A DNA stretch of 64,000 bases from an uncultured Clostridia bacterium (GCA_948524275.1 CAOSLI010000003.1:1-64000); one strand, 5' to 3'. Positions 18,499 to 28,343 are shown, counted from the first letter of the stretch. Translations and numbers: made by a program. The notes: generated from the letters alone by a model not told the origin.

Positions 18499-19776
18499 AT
18501 GAAATTATCAGAGTCAGGAATAGGAACAATGAGAATAAACAACCTAGATGAAATGTATCCAGCACAGGATATGTTATTTCAATCAGGACAATTAGTGCAA
18601 TATGCATCAGGAATATATGGATATAACAATATAATTATGTTAGTAAAAAGAAATTTAGAAAGAATTATAGAACAAGAATTAAACAAGGTAGGATGTATAG
18701 AGATACAACTACCAACACTTCAGCCAGATTCAATTTGGAAAGCCTCAGGTAGGTTTAACAAATATGTAGAAGACGGAGTTATGTTTACAGTAAATTCAAG
18801 CGACAAAGGAAGCCTATGTTTAGCACCAACAGCAGAAGAAGCAGTTGTAGAATTCGCAAGAGAAAAGTTAAAATCATATAAACATATGCCAGCCACATAT
18901 TATCAAATAGGTGAAAAATATAGAAATGAAATCAGGACTAGAGGATATTTATTAAGAGGAAAGTCATTTTTAATGATGGACGCATATAGTTTTGATATAG
19001 ACGCTGAGGGACTAAGTAATTCTTATGCAAAAATAAGAGAAGCATATTTAAATATTGCTAAAAGAATTGGACTAAATATCATACCAGTAGTTGCAGACAA
19101 TGGAGATATGGGTGGAAAAAGAAGCGAGGAGTTTATGCTTATTTCACCAATAGGAGAAGATACAATTCTTTATGATGAAGAATCAGGAGTAGCATTAAAT
19201 ACTGAAATTCTTGAAAGAGAAGATTACGAAGAATACTTAGAAAAAGAATATGGAATAACAGATATATCAAAATTAAAAGAAACGAAATCAATAGAAGTGG
19301 GGCATATATTCCAATTAGGAACAAGATATTCACAGGATATGAAAGCAAATTTCATAGACAAGGATGGAAAAGAAAAGCCATATTATATGGGATGCTATGG
19401 AATTGGTGTATCAAGACTAGTTGCAGCAATATACGAAAACTCTGTTATTAGAGAAGCGGATGGTAAGATTACAGGAATTAGTTTGCCAAAGGGAATTGCA
19501 CCATATAAACTTCAAATAATTGCAAAACTAGATAATGAAGAAAAGTTAAATGAAGCTAATAAATTATATGAATTATTACAAGGAAAAGCAATATTAGACG
19601 ATAGAGAAAATGTAAGTATGGGAGCAAAAATTAAAGACTGCAAAATATTAGGAACTCCTTATATGGCAATCTTAGGCGACAAAGTAGAAAGTGGAGAAGT
19701 AGAATTAGAAAATACAAAAACAGGAGAAAAGCAAATAGTAACAATAAAAGAAGCAGTAGATATTGTAAATGCATAA
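18499..19776 (+). CDS. proS: Prolyl-tRNA synthetase, short form without editing insert
   Basis: A class II synthetase of 425 residues. Motif 1 region, motif 2 (YRNEIRTRGYLLRGKSFLMMDAYSFD) and motif 3 (GCYGIGVSRLVAAIYE) are present, followed by the anticodon-binding domain. Ordinary bacterial ProRS is about 570 residues with an INS editing domain between motifs 2 and 3; here this place holds only about 60 residues (GEDTILYDEESGVALN...). Editing of Ala-tRNA-Pro would then depend on a separate protein. Coupled to scpB. Confidence 0.9.
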   Translation: MKLSESGIGTMRINNLDEMYPAQDMLFQSGQLVQYASGIYGYNNIIMLVKRNLERIIEQELNKVGCIEIQLPTLQPDSIWKASGRFNKYVEDGVMFTVNSSDKGSLCLAPTAEEAVVEFAREKLKSYKHMPATYYQIGEKYRNEIRTRGYLLRGKSFLMMDAYSFDIDAEGLSNSYAKIREAYLNIAKRIGLNIIPVVADNGDMGGKRSEEFMLISPIGEDTILYDEESGVALNTEILEREDYEEYLEKEYGITDISKLKETKSIEVGHIFQLGTRYSQDMKANFIDKDGKEKPYYMGCYGIGVSRLVAAIYENSVIREADGKITGISLPKGIAPYKLQIIAKLDNEEKLNEANKLYELLQGKAILDDRENVSMGAKIKDCKILGTPYMAILGDKVESGEVELENTKTGEKQIVTIKEAVDIVNA

Positions 19777-19819
19777 AAAAAGTTATTTGTAATAAACATT
19801 AGATAAGGAAGGTAAGAAA

Positions 19820-20680
19820 ATGTTAAACATATTTAAAGCATTAATATTTGGTATTATTGAAGGAATAACAGAATGGCTACCAATTAGTAGTACGGGGCAT
19901 TTAATTTTAGCAGAAAGTTTTATAAAGTTTGAAGGACTATCAGAAGGCTTTTGGGAGATGTTTGAAGTTGTAATACAGTTAGGAGCAATCTTAGCAGTAG
20001 TAGTATTATACTTTAAAAACATATGGCCAATTAAGAAAAATGTTTCAAAGCATGGTGCAGGCACAAAACTTAAATGGGATAAAGATATACTAAATTTATG
20101 GGGAAAAATAATAGTTGCTTGTTTGCCTGCAATAGCAATTGTAGTACTTGGGATAGATGAACTCGCAGAAGAAAAATTTTATAATCCAACATGCATATCA
20201 ATAATGCTAATATTAGTTGGTATAGCCTTCATAATAATAGAAAACATGAAGAACAAAAGTAACAAAAAGCCACGTGTTGATGATATAAAATATCTGACAT
20301 ACAAAGATGCTATACTAATCGGATTATTTCAATTGATAGCAGCAATTTTCCCTGGAACATCACGTAGTGGAGCAACAATTATAGGAGCACTTTTGATAGG
20401 AATATCAAGAGAAGTGTCAGCAGAGTATACATTTTACTTAGCAATACCAGCAATGGCTGGAGCAAGTTTGCTTAAATTATTGAAATTTGGACTCTCATTT
20501 ACAGGAGTAGAAATAGCTACACTATTAGTTGGAACTTTTGTATCATTTATTGTTTCAATATTTATAATAAAATTCTTAATGAGCTACATTAAAAAGCACG
20601 ATTTCAAAGTATTTGGATGGTATAGAATTGCACTAGGCATAATTGTTATAGCATGTCTAATAGCAGGAGTTATCAAATAG
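19820..20680 (+). CDS. uppP: Undecaprenyl-diphosphatase
   Basis: A 286-residue multi-helix protein with the UppP/BacA motifs EGITEWLPISSTGHLIL and FPGTSRSGATI. It recycles the lipid carrier of cell-wall synthesis. GGAAGG precedes the ATG. Confidence 0.95.
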   Translation: MLNIFKALIFGIIEGITEWLPISSTGHLILAESFIKFEGLSEGFWEMFEVVIQLGAILAVVVLYFKNIWPIKKNVSKHGAGTKLKWDKDILNLWGKIIVACLPAIAIVVLGIDELAEEKFYNPTCISIMLILVGIAFIIIENMKNKSNKKPRVDDIKYLTYKDAILIGLFQLIAAIFPGTSRSGATIIGALLIGISREVSAEYTFYLAIPAMAGASLLKLLKFGLSFTGVEIATLLVGTFVSFIVSIFIIKFLMSYIKKHDFKVFGWYRIALGIIVIACLIAGVIK

Positions 20681-20693
20681 ATTATGTAAAAGT

Positions 20694-20728
20694 AAACTGC
20701 TTATAATTATAATATTATAAGCAGTTAA
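20694..20728 (+). terminator. Hairpin between uppP and mntP
   Basis: AACTGCTTATAAT and ATTATAAGCAGTT form a 13 bp stem; only a weak T tract follows, so termination may be partial. Confidence 0.55.
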
Positions 20729-20745
20729 TCGTATAGGAAGTGTTT

Positions 20746-21306
20746 ATGGGAATTGCTGAGATAATTTTAATTAGTATAGGACTTGGAATGGATGCATTTG
20801 CAGTTGCAATATGTAAAGGTTTAAGTATGAAAAAAATGAATTGGAAAAAGGCTTTTATTATTGCATTGTATTTTGGTGTATTCCAAGCTCTTATGCCTTT
20901 TTTAGGATACGAATTAGGAATAAATTTTAAGGATGCAATACAGGAGGTAGATCATTGGATTGCATTTATTTTACTAGGTTCGATTGGAATAAATATGATA
21001 AGAGAAGCACTAAAGAAAGATGACGATGATGTAAATGATGATGTAGGTTTTAAAACTATGATAGTACTAGCATTAGCAACAAGCATAGATGCTTTAGCAG
21101 TTGGAGTAACATTTGCCTTTCTCGAAGTTGAAATTGCAATTCCAATAGTCATGATTGGAGTTATTACTTGCGCAATGTCATTTGTAGGTGTCAAAATAGG
21201 GAATTATTTTAAAGATAAATTCAAAGACAAAGCAGAGATATTAGGTGGTATAATTCTTATTGCAATGGGTGTCAAAATTTTGATAGAGCATTTAATAGGT
21301 GGGTAA
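20746..21306 (+). CDS. mntP: Manganese efflux pump MntP
   Basis: A six-helix protein of 186 residues with the two MntP Asp motifs (GLGMDAFAVAICKG and ATSIDALAVGVTFAF). The ATG at 20746 is chosen over the GTG at 20740, which overlaps the AGGAAG site. There is no manganese riboswitch in the short upstream gap. Confidence 0.93.
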   Translation: MGIAEIILISIGLGMDAFAVAICKGLSMKKMNWKKAFIIALYFGVFQALMPFLGYELGINFKDAIQEVDHWIAFILLGSIGINMIREALKKDDDDVNDDVGFKTMIVLALATSIDALAVGVTFAFLEVEIAIPIVMIGVITCAMSFVGVKIGNYFKDKFKDKAEILGGIILIAMGVKILIEHLIGG

Positions 21307-21369
21307 GAAAAAATTTTAGACGTACCTATTGTATAAATCAAAAATTTATGTTAATATATAAATATGTAA

Positions 21370-21700
21370 ATAATTAAATCCAGTGACAAAGCAAAGTAAG
21401 TAGATATGTGAGCATATTACAGAGAGGCGGAATTGTTGAGAAACGCTATATGATATTTACTGAAATTTCACTTTGTAGGAGACTTGTTGAAATATTTAGA
21501 CTAGGCAAGTTCGATTAAGCTATCGTTAAAGTTATAAAGAGGTTAATCAGGCACTTATAAAAAAGTTTAGTATTAGGTAGAAAAGAAATACCTTTTAAAC
21601 AAATAAAGTATGAAAATAAATTTGATTAACGAATTTAGGTGGTACCGAGATAAACAGACAGTTATCTCCCTAATGTATAGGGAATAACTGTCTTTATGTA
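21370..21700 (+). promoter_or_regulatory. T-box leader of pheS-pheT
   Basis: About 330 bases end in the T-box core AGGTGGTACCGAGATAA (21636-21655 region) and a terminator (ACAGTTATCTCCCT ... AGGGAATAACTGTCTTT). A long Stem I-like region precedes it; a UUC specifier fits GAAATTTCACTTTG around 21460. Uncharged tRNA-Phe should allow antitermination and expression of pheS. Confidence 0.93.
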
Positions 21701-21720
21701 TTAAGCGGAGGAAAATAAGT

Positions 21721-22755
21721 ATGGAAGAAAAGGTAAATCAAATTAAAGAAGAAGCTTTAAAAGAGATATCAAATGCAAAAGCAATGCAAGAATTAGAAAA
21801 TGCAAGGATTAAATACCTTGGAAAAAAGGGAGCATTAACTGAGATTTTAAAGATGATGGGAGGACTATCTCCAGAGGAAAGACCAGTACTTGGAAGCATA
21901 GTAAACAAAGCAAAATCAGAATTAGAGGTGGCGATACAAGAAAAAGAAGAAATTCTGGAAAAAGAAGAATTAGCGAAAAAACTAGAATCCGAAAAAATTG
22001 ATGTAAGTCTTCCTGCAAGTAAAATAACAAGAGGAAGTAAGCACCCATTAACAAGAGTAATTGAAGAGATAGAAGATTTATTTGTATCAATGGGATATGA
22101 TGTAGTATCAGGTCCAGAACTTGAAACAGACGAGTATTGTTTTGAAAGATTAAATCTTCCAAAAGGACATCCTGCAAGAGATATGCAAGATAGCTTTTAT
22201 ATATCACCAGAGTATTTATTAAGAGCACAAACATCTGCAGTTCAAGCAAGAGCAATGATGGCAAATGAAGAAAAATCACCAATTAGAATAATTGTACCAG
22301 GAAAAACTTATAGAAGAGAAGATGATGCAACACATTCACATCAATTCAACCAAGTTGAGGGATTAGTAATTGACAAAAATATATCATTTGCAGATCTTAA
22401 AGGAACACTTGAGATATTTATGAGACATATGTTAGGAGAAAATACAAATTTAAGATTTAGACCAAGCTATTTCCCATTTACAGAACCATCTTATGAGGTA
22501 GATGTAAGCTGTTTTAAATGTGGAGGAAAAGGATGTAATCTATGTAAACAAACAGGATGGATAGAACTTTTAGGCTCAGGAATAGTACATCCAAATGTTT
22601 TAAGAATGAACGGATATGACCCAGATATATATAGTGGATTTGCTTTTGGAACAGGATTAGACAGATTAGCGATGTTTAAGTATGGTATCACTGATATTCG
22701 CTTGCTTTACGGAAATGACGTAAGATTTTTAAATCAATTTGATAGAAAAGATTAA
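21721..22755 (+). CDS. pheS: Phenylalanyl-tRNA synthetase alpha subunit
   Basis: A 344-residue PheS: N-terminal coiled coil (1-90), class II core with TYRREDDATHSHQFNQVEG (motif 2) and GFAFGTGLDRLAMFKYGI (motif 3). It also has an extra four-Cys insertion (CFKCGGKGCNLCKQTGW) seen in many PheS. T-box controlled. It is separated from pheT by a repeat pair. Confidence 0.96.
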   Translation: MEEKVNQIKEEALKEISNAKAMQELENARIKYLGKKGALTEILKMMGGLSPEERPVLGSIVNKAKSELEVAIQEKEEILEKEELAKKLESEKIDVSLPASKITRGSKHPLTRVIEEIEDLFVSMGYDVVSGPELETDEYCFERLNLPKGHPARDMQDSFYISPEYLLRAQTSAVQARAMMANEEKSPIRIIVPGKTYRREDDATHSHQFNQVEGLVIDKNISFADLKGTLEIFMRHMLGENTNLRFRPSYFPFTEPSYEVDVSCFKCGGKGCNLCKQTGWIELLGSGIVHPNVLRMNGYDPDIYSGFAFGTGLDRLAMFKYGITDIRLLYGNDVRFLNQFDRKD

Positions 22756-22767
22756 ATTAGCCTAGAA

Positions 22768-22929
22768 TTCAACCAAGAGTTAACCAAGAGGGACGGTCCT
22801 TTTTGGTTGACGACTCAACTAAAAAGACAAAATAAAACTTAAGAAGGCTGAAAAGACTGAATTATAAAAAACGCCAAAAAAGGGGAAATTATAAAATTCA
22901 ACCAAAAAGGACCGTCCCTCTTGGTTGAA
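22768..22929. repeat. Pair of inverted CAACCAA...TTGGTTG repeat elements between pheS and pheT
   Basis: A 29-base sequence at 22782-22810 returns as its exact reverse complement at 22898-22926. Each copy is itself a near-palindrome with core GGACGGTCC/GGACCGTCC. The right copy is identical over 34 bases to one upstream of rlmB. The pair could form a long hairpin in the pheS-pheT message. Confidence 0.85.
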
Positions 22930-22944
22930 GAGAGGAAGGAAAGT

Positions 22945-25362
22945 ATGTTATTAAGTACAAATTTTTTAAAAGATTATTTAGATTTAGATGATAATATAGA
23001 TGTTGTAGAATTAGCTGAGAAGATGACTAAAGTTGGAAATGAATACGATTATGCAGGAAGGCTAATTGATACAGGAAAGTTAGTAATTGGAGAGATTAAA
23101 GAGTGTGAAAATCACCCAGACTCTGACCATTTACACATATGCAAGGTGGATATTGGGGGTAAAATATTACAAATAGTTTGTGGAGCGCCAAATGCAAGAA
23201 AAGGAATTAAAGTAATTGTCGCAGTAAATGGAACGAAGCTTCCAGGCGGAGAGATTAAAAAGTCAGTTATCCGTGGAGTAGAGTCTAATGGAATGTTATG
23301 CTCAATTGCAGAGCTTGGATTAGACAATAAATTTCTAAAGGAAGAAGACAAAGCAGGAATTCATGAATTACCATCAGATGCTCCAATTGGAGAAGATGCG
23401 ATTAAATATATGGGATTAGATGATGGAGTAATCGATTTTGAACTTACAGCAAACAGGGGTGACCTACGTAGCATATTAGGAATGGCTTATGAAGTAGGAG
23501 CAATTTATGATAAAAAGGTAAATAATATAGATTTATCACATAAAGAAACAGGAAAACTAGAATTTGATGTTAAAGTGAATACCGATAATTGCAAACTATT
23601 TTTAGCTAGAAGAGTTGAAAACATTAATATAGAAGAAAGCCCAGCAGATATTAAAGAAAAACTTATGGCATCTGGAATTAGACCAATTAATAATGTTGTT
23701 GATATAAGCAATTATGTGATGTTAGAAACAGGTCAGCCACTACATTTCTATGACGCAGATAAATTAAAAGCAATACTAGAAGTTAGAATGGCAGAAGATA
23801 ATGAAAAACTTACAACACTTGATGGAAACGAAAGAAATTTATCTAAAGAAGATATTGTTATTTCAGATGGAAGCAAAGCAATTGGTTTAGCCGGAGTTAT
23901 GGGCGGATTAGATACTGAAATTACTGAAAACACAAAGAATGTCATTATAGAATCAGCAATATTTGATAATGTAAAGGTTAGAAGAACTTCAAACAAAATT
24001 TTAAGAAGTGAAGCTAGCAACAGATTTGAAAAAGGATTAGACCCAAATAGAACATACATGGCAATGGAAAGAGCATGTCATATGCTTGAAAAGTACGCAG
24101 ATGGAACTGTTATTGGTGGAATGGCTGTATATGATAAAGCTGAAAAAGAAGAAAAGGAAATAGACATAACAGTATCAAACATTTGCAATATCTTAGGAAC
24201 AACTATTTCTAAAGAAGATATTTTAGATGTATTTAGAAAGTTAGATTTTAAAACTAAAAGTGATGGAGATAAAATAACAGTAAATGTGCCAACTAGAAGA
24301 ATTGATATTTCAATAAAAGAAGACTTAATCGAGGAAGTTGGTAGAATTTATGGGGTTGATAATATAGAGGGAAAAGTTATGACTCTTCCAGTTAAAAAGG
24401 GAAGCTATGACAAAACATCTAGAGAAATTAGAAATAGAATGGTTAACTTAGGACTTAATGAAACTCTTTCTTATGTGCTTGTAAATGAAGCGGAAGCTAA
24501 TATGTTTACAAATAAAGACAAGGAATCAATTAAAATCTTAAAACCACTTACAGAAGATAGAAGCTTTTTAAGACAAAGCATCATTACATCTCTATATAAA
24601 ATATATGAATACAATAAATCTCATAGTATTCAAGATGTATCAATATTTGAAATGGCAAAAACATTCTATAAAGAAAACGCAAATAATAAAATAAAAAATG
24701 TTGGATCTAGCGAAAATAATTTAGTTCAGGAGCAAGAAAATTATGTTGAAGAAACAAAATTGGCGGGTCTTATGACAGGAGAATACTATTTAGGACTTGG
24801 ACTTAAGAAAGTTGATTTTTATGTAATAAAGGGTATTGCAGAAGAAGTACTTGATTACTTAGGCTACAATGGAAGATATAGCTTTGTACAAAATGATAGT
24901 TTGCCAAAAGATATGCATCCAGGTAAGTCAGCCGAGATTTCAGTAAATGGAGATATTGTTGGAGTTATTGGTAGAGTTCATCCTGGAGTTTGCAAAGACG
25001 AAGTATATGTAATGGAAATTAATTTAGATAAATTACTTGCTAAAAAAGTTGGAAAGATGAAATATAAGGAAATTTCAAAATTTCCATCAGTCAAGAAAGA
25101 CATTGCGGTTGTAGTTGATAAGCATATTACAGCAGATGAATTACAAAAGGTTATAAAAAATAGTGGTGGAAAATTGCTTCAAACTTCTAATGTATTTGAT
25201 GTATACACAGGAACAGGAATACCAGAAGACAAGAAAAGCATTGCAATTACAGTAGAATTAGGAGATATGAGCAAAACTCTTACTGATGAAGAAATAGGAG
25301 CAGTAATAGATAAGATTACAGAAAACTTGGCTAATAAGTTTGGTGCAAGTTTAAGAAAATAA
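22945..25362 (+). CDS. pheT: Phenylalanyl-tRNA synthetase beta subunit
   Basis: An 805-residue PheT with the tRNA-binding EMAP-like domain (ENHPDSDHLHICKVDIG, about 45-150), B3/B4 editing domain (about 210-390), B5 domain and C-terminal ferredoxin-like anticodon domain (KFPSVKKDIAVVV). ATG 22945 is chosen because AGGAAGGA lies just before it and an upstream in-frame start at 22921 would fall inside the repeat. Partner of PheS. Confidence 0.95.
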   Translation: MLLSTNFLKDYLDLDDNIDVVELAEKMTKVGNEYDYAGRLIDTGKLVIGEIKECENHPDSDHLHICKVDIGGKILQIVCGAPNARKGIKVIVAVNGTKLPGGEIKKSVIRGVESNGMLCSIAELGLDNKFLKEEDKAGIHELPSDAPIGEDAIKYMGLDDGVIDFELTANRGDLRSILGMAYEVGAIYDKKVNNIDLSHKETGKLEFDVKVNTDNCKLFLARRVENINIEESPADIKEKLMASGIRPINNVVDISNYVMLETGQPLHFYDADKLKAILEVRMAEDNEKLTTLDGNERNLSKEDIVISDGSKAIGLAGVMGGLDTEITENTKNVIIESAIFDNVKVRRTSNKILRSEASNRFEKGLDPNRTYMAMERACHMLEKYADGTVIGGMAVYDKAEKEEKEIDITVSNICNILGTTISKEDILDVFRKLDFKTKSDGDKITVNVPTRRIDISIKEDLIEEVGRIYGVDNIEGKVMTLPVKKGSYDKTSREIRNRMVNLGLNETLSYVLVNEAEANMFTNKDKESIKILKPLTEDRSFLRQSIITSLYKIYEYNKSHSIQDVSIFEMAKTFYKENANNKIKNVGSSENNLVQEQENYVEETKLAGLMTGEYYLGLGLKKVDFYVIKGIAEEVLDYLGYNGRYSFVQNDSLPKDMHPGKSAEISVNGDIVGVIGRVHPGVCKDEVYVMEINLDKLLAKKVGKMKYKEISKFPSVKKDIAVVVDKHITADELQKVIKNSGGKLLQTSNVFDVYTGTGIPEDKKSIAITVELGDMSKTLTDEEIGAVIDKITENLANKFGASLRK

Positions 25363-25400
25363 TGTACCACATAAAATATGAAGAAGATTTAATGTTCAGC

Positions 25401-25447
25401 AGTCTCTGCGTAATCGTATGTATACGGTTATGCAGGGACTTTTTTGA
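25401..25447 (+). terminator. Terminator after pheT
   Basis: AGTCTCTGCGTAA and TTATGCAGGGACT with a loop of about 18 bases, then TTTTTT. The gap from here to 25640 is AT-rich with nothing recognisable. Confidence 0.85.
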
Positions 25448-25645
25448 GATTAACTTTGCAGTAAAAATACTACTGTAAATGTTATTTGATAAAAATAGTA
25501 TTGCAATATCAAACAATATATGGTAATATATAACAAATATATTTAATGTTTTTATTCGTAAATTTTAAATTCAAATTTTTTAGTATCTAATTTTATAATT
25601 ATCCACTAAAAACAAAATGAAAATTATCAATAACCCAATAAGAAA

Positions 25646-25689
25646 AGTATCTAAAGATACTTGATGAATTATAACAAATATGCTATAAT
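25646..25689 (+). promoter_or_regulatory. Promoter and likely operator of the toxin-antitoxin pair
   Basis: TTGATG at 25661-25666, a 17-base spacer and TATAAT at 25684-25689. A perfect palindrome AGTATCTAAAGATACT (25646-25661) touches the -35 box and is a good candidate for binding by the HTH antitoxin. Confidence 0.7.
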
Positions 25690-25708
25690 GGAAGGAGCAA
25701 AACATAAA

Positions 25709-26062
25709 ATGTATGAAATTATAATATATAAAGATAAGAGTGGGAAAAGTGAGATTTCTGAATACCTGCAATATTTGCAACATAATACTAGTAAAGATAA
25801 TAGAGTAAAATTTAATAAAATTTCATCATATATTGAGGCACTATCATTATATGGTTTGAACCTAAAAGAACCATATATAAAGAAAATTGATAAGGATATA
25901 TGGGAATTAAGACCATTAAAAGATAGAATACTTTTCACAACTTGGCATAATAATAAATTTATATTGTTAAGTATATTTATGAAGCAAAGTCAAAAGACAC
26001 CAAAAAGAGAAATAAAAAAAGCAAAAAGATTATTAGAAGATTATAAAAGAAGGAGTGATTGA
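25709..26062 (+). CDS. HigB/Gp49-type toxin (RelE superfamily)
   Basis: A 117-residue basic protein (MYEIIIYKDKSGKSEISEYL, IDKDIWELRPLKDRILFT, KSQKTPKREIKKAKRL) with the order of the phage-derived Gp49/HigB family: ribosome-dependent mRNA interferases. The ATG at 25709 lies after AAGGAG and after the promoter -10 box, so the longer frame from 25661 cannot be translated. It overlaps the antitoxin region by its stop. Confidence 0.85.
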   Translation: MYEIIIYKDKSGKSEISEYLQYLQHNTSKDNRVKFNKISSYIEALSLYGLNLKEPYIKKIDKDIWELRPLKDRILFTTWHNNKFILLSIFMKQSQKTPKREIKKAKRLLEDYKRRSD

Positions 26063-26064
26063 AA

Positions 26065-26349
26065 ATGAGTAAGTTTAAAACATGGGAAGAGTTAAAAAAG
26101 GAATTAAATATAACTCCAGAGCAACAAGCAGAAATTGATTTAGAAGTTGAAATATTAAAGGCGACTATTGAAGCTAGAGAAAAAAATAACATGACCCAGG
26201 AGGAACTTAGTCAAAAGACAGGTTTAAAGCAGTCTACTATTGCAAGGCTTGAAAGTGGGAAACATTCTCCTACAACAAGTACACTTATAAAAATACTCAC
26301 TCCTTTAGGCTATAAATTAACCATAGTACCTATAGATAAGAAATTATAA
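26065..26349 (+). CDS. HigA-type HTH antitoxin
   Basis: A 94-residue protein with an N-terminal helix region and a Cro/C1 HTH (NNMTQEELSQKTGLKQSTIARLESG). ATG 26065 has AAGGAG upstream inside the toxin end. It should neutralise the toxin and repress the operon through the palindrome at 25646. Toxin-first order is typical of higBA. Confidence 0.88.
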   Translation: MSKFKTWEELKKELNITPEQQAEIDLEVEILKATIEAREKNNMTQEELSQKTGLKQSTIARLESGKHSPTTSTLIKILTPLGYKLTIVPIDKKL

Positions 26350-26446
26350 CACACAAAGCTATTGAAAAATAAATTTTACTTTGATACAATGTGAATGGTT
26401 TATAGATAAATCCCAAAATCTAAATAAAATTTTAAGGAAAAAATAT

Positions 26447-27271
26447 ATGAAAATAACAAAAGTAGAGGCTTTAGAGGAAAAGGCAAAAAATATTAGATTA
26501 GATTTGCTTAAAGAAATTTATTATGGAAAGTCAGGGCACCCAGGAGGGTCACTTTCTTGCGTAGAAATTTTGACAGTATTATATTTCAACGAAATGAATA
26601 TTGACCCAAAAGATCCTAAAGCAGATTCGAGAGATAGATTTGTCCTTTCAAAAGGGCATGCATCAGCAGCTCTTTATGCGACTCTTGCTGAAAGGGGATA
26701 TTTTGACAAAGATGATTTAATAACATTTAGACATATAGATAGTCCACTTCAAGGTCATCCTGATATGAATAAAGTTTTAGGAATAGATATGACAACAGGT
26801 TCATTAGGACAGGGATTATCAGTTGCAAATGGAATGGCAATGGCTTCTAAGATGGATAGTAAAGGATATAGAGTGTACTGCTTACTAGGAGATGGAGAGA
26901 TAGAAGAAGGTCAAATTTGGGAAGCAGCAATGACTTCAAGCAAATACAAATTAGATAATCTATGTACAATTGTGGATTGTAATAAACTTCAACTTACAGG
27001 TGATACAAATGAAATCATGGATATTAATGGAGAAAGTGTTGAACAAAAATTTAGAAGTTTTGGATTTAACACAATTAATATTGATGGAAACAACATAGAA
27101 TCAGTAATGAGTGCATTTTCAGTAGCCGAACAAACTAAAGGAATGCCAACCGCTATCATTGCAAGAACAACTAAAGGTAAAGGAATTTCATTCATGGAAA
27201 ACAATCCAGACTGGCACGGAAAAGCATTAAGCGATGAAGAATATGAATTAGCAATTAAAGAATTAGAGTAA
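26447..27271 (+). CDS. Transketolase, N-terminal (thiamine-binding) subunit
   Basis: A 274-residue TPP-binding half: GKSGHPGGSLSCVEIL, LSKGHASAALYATLAERG and the TPP motif GDGEIEEGQIWEAAM. Split transketolases of two genes are common in Clostridia. The ATG at 26447 is used because AAGGA lies 8 bases upstream; a longer frame from 26381 has no such site. Pentose phosphate pathway. Confidence 0.93.
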   Translation: MKITKVEALEEKAKNIRLDLLKEIYYGKSGHPGGSLSCVEILTVLYFNEMNIDPKDPKADSRDRFVLSKGHASAALYATLAERGYFDKDDLITFRHIDSPLQGHPDMNKVLGIDMTTGSLGQGLSVANGMAMASKMDSKGYRVYCLLGDGEIEEGQIWEAAMTSSKYKLDNLCTIVDCNKLQLTGDTNEIMDINGESVEQKFRSFGFNTINIDGNNIESVMSAFSVAEQTKGMPTAIIARTTKGKGISFMENNPDWHGKALSDEEYELAIKELE

Positions 27272-27303
27272 TCAACCAAAGGGGACGTACACTTTTGGTT
27301 GAA
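27271..27303 (+). repeat. CAACCAA...TTGGTTG repeat element
   Basis: ATCAACCAAAGGGGACGTAC then ACTTTTGGTTGAA: arms CAACCAAA/TTTGGTTG with a G-rich centre, between the two transketolase genes. Confidence 0.75.
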
Positions 27304-27339
27304 ACTAGAATTACGAATTGATAGAAAGAGGAAAAATAA

Positions 27340-28302
27340 ATGGAAGAAACAAATAAAATAGCTACAAGAGAGAGCTTCGGAAAAGCTTTAGCTGAGCTTG
27401 AAGATGAAAATATTGTAGTACTAGATGCTGATTTAGATACATCAACAAAAACAGAGTATTTTAAAGAAAAGCATTCAAATAGATTTTTTCAAATGGGAAT
27501 AGCAGAAGCGGATATGTTAGGCACAGCAGCAGGACTAGCTACATGTGGTAAAATTCCATTTGCAGCTACATTTGCTGCATTTGCAACGGGAAGGTGCTAC
27601 GACCAAATAAGAACAAGTATTGCATACCCAAGACTTAATGTTAAGATTTGTGGAACTCATGCAGGAGTTACAGTTGGTGAAGATGGTGCAACTCATCAAA
27701 TGCTAGAAGATATAAATTTGATGAGAGGACTTCCAAATATGACAGTAATTTCAACATCAGATGATGTACAAACTAGAAAATTAGTTAAAGAAATTGCAAA
27801 ATTTGATGGACCAGTTTATTTAAGACTAAGTAGACAAAAAACACAAGTAATCTATGATGAAAATCAAGAATTTGAGATTGGAAAAGCATTAGTAGCCTAT
27901 GGGAGTGAAGCAAATATAGATGTTACTATATTTTCAACAGGAGTAACTGTATTAGAAGCAATAAGAGCAGCAGAGAATCTTAAAGTAGAAGGAATAAATG
28001 TAAGAGTAGTAGATATTCACACAATAAAACCAATAGATATTGAGATGATAAAAAAATGCTCAAAAGATTCCAAACTATTAGTTTCTGTAGAAGACCACAA
28101 CATAATAGGAGGACTTGGTAGCGCTATCGCTGAGATACTTACAAGCAATGAAGAAATTATGGCAAATGACAAATATTGTAAAAGACTTATAAGAATGGGA
28201 ATAAAAGATACATTTGGAAAATCAGGAAAACCAGAATCACTAATGAAATATTTTAAAATAGATAGAGAAGCTATTGAAAAATGTATAAAAAATAGTTTAT
28301 AA
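27340..28302 (+). CDS. Transketolase, C-terminal (pyrimidine-binding) subunit
   Basis: A 320-residue partner of the gene before: MGIAEADMLGTAAGLA, the FAAFATGRCYDQIRTSIAYP segment and the C-terminal domain (STGVTVLEAIRAAE, VEDHNIIGGLGSAIAE). Together they make one active transketolase. Confidence 0.93.
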   Translation: MEETNKIATRESFGKALAELEDENIVVLDADLDTSTKTEYFKEKHSNRFFQMGIAEADMLGTAAGLATCGKIPFAATFAAFATGRCYDQIRTSIAYPRLNVKICGTHAGVTVGEDGATHQMLEDINLMRGLPNMTVISTSDDVQTRKLVKEIAKFDGPVYLRLSRQKTQVIYDENQEFEIGKALVAYGSEANIDVTIFSTGVTVLEAIRAAENLKVEGINVRVVDIHTIKPIDIEMIKKCSKDSKLLVSVEDHNIIGGLGSAIAEILTSNEEIMANDKYCKRLIRMGIKDTFGKSGKPESLMKYFKIDREAIEKCIKNSL

Positions 28303-28343
28303 TAATAAAAAATTAGAGGACTAGAAAAAGTTTGACTATAAGA

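Noticed and set aside
22768..22929. Phage attachment site or CRISPR repeats
   Set aside because: The elements are palindromic, scattered singly or as one inverted pair, lack spacers and have no integrase or cas gene nearby.
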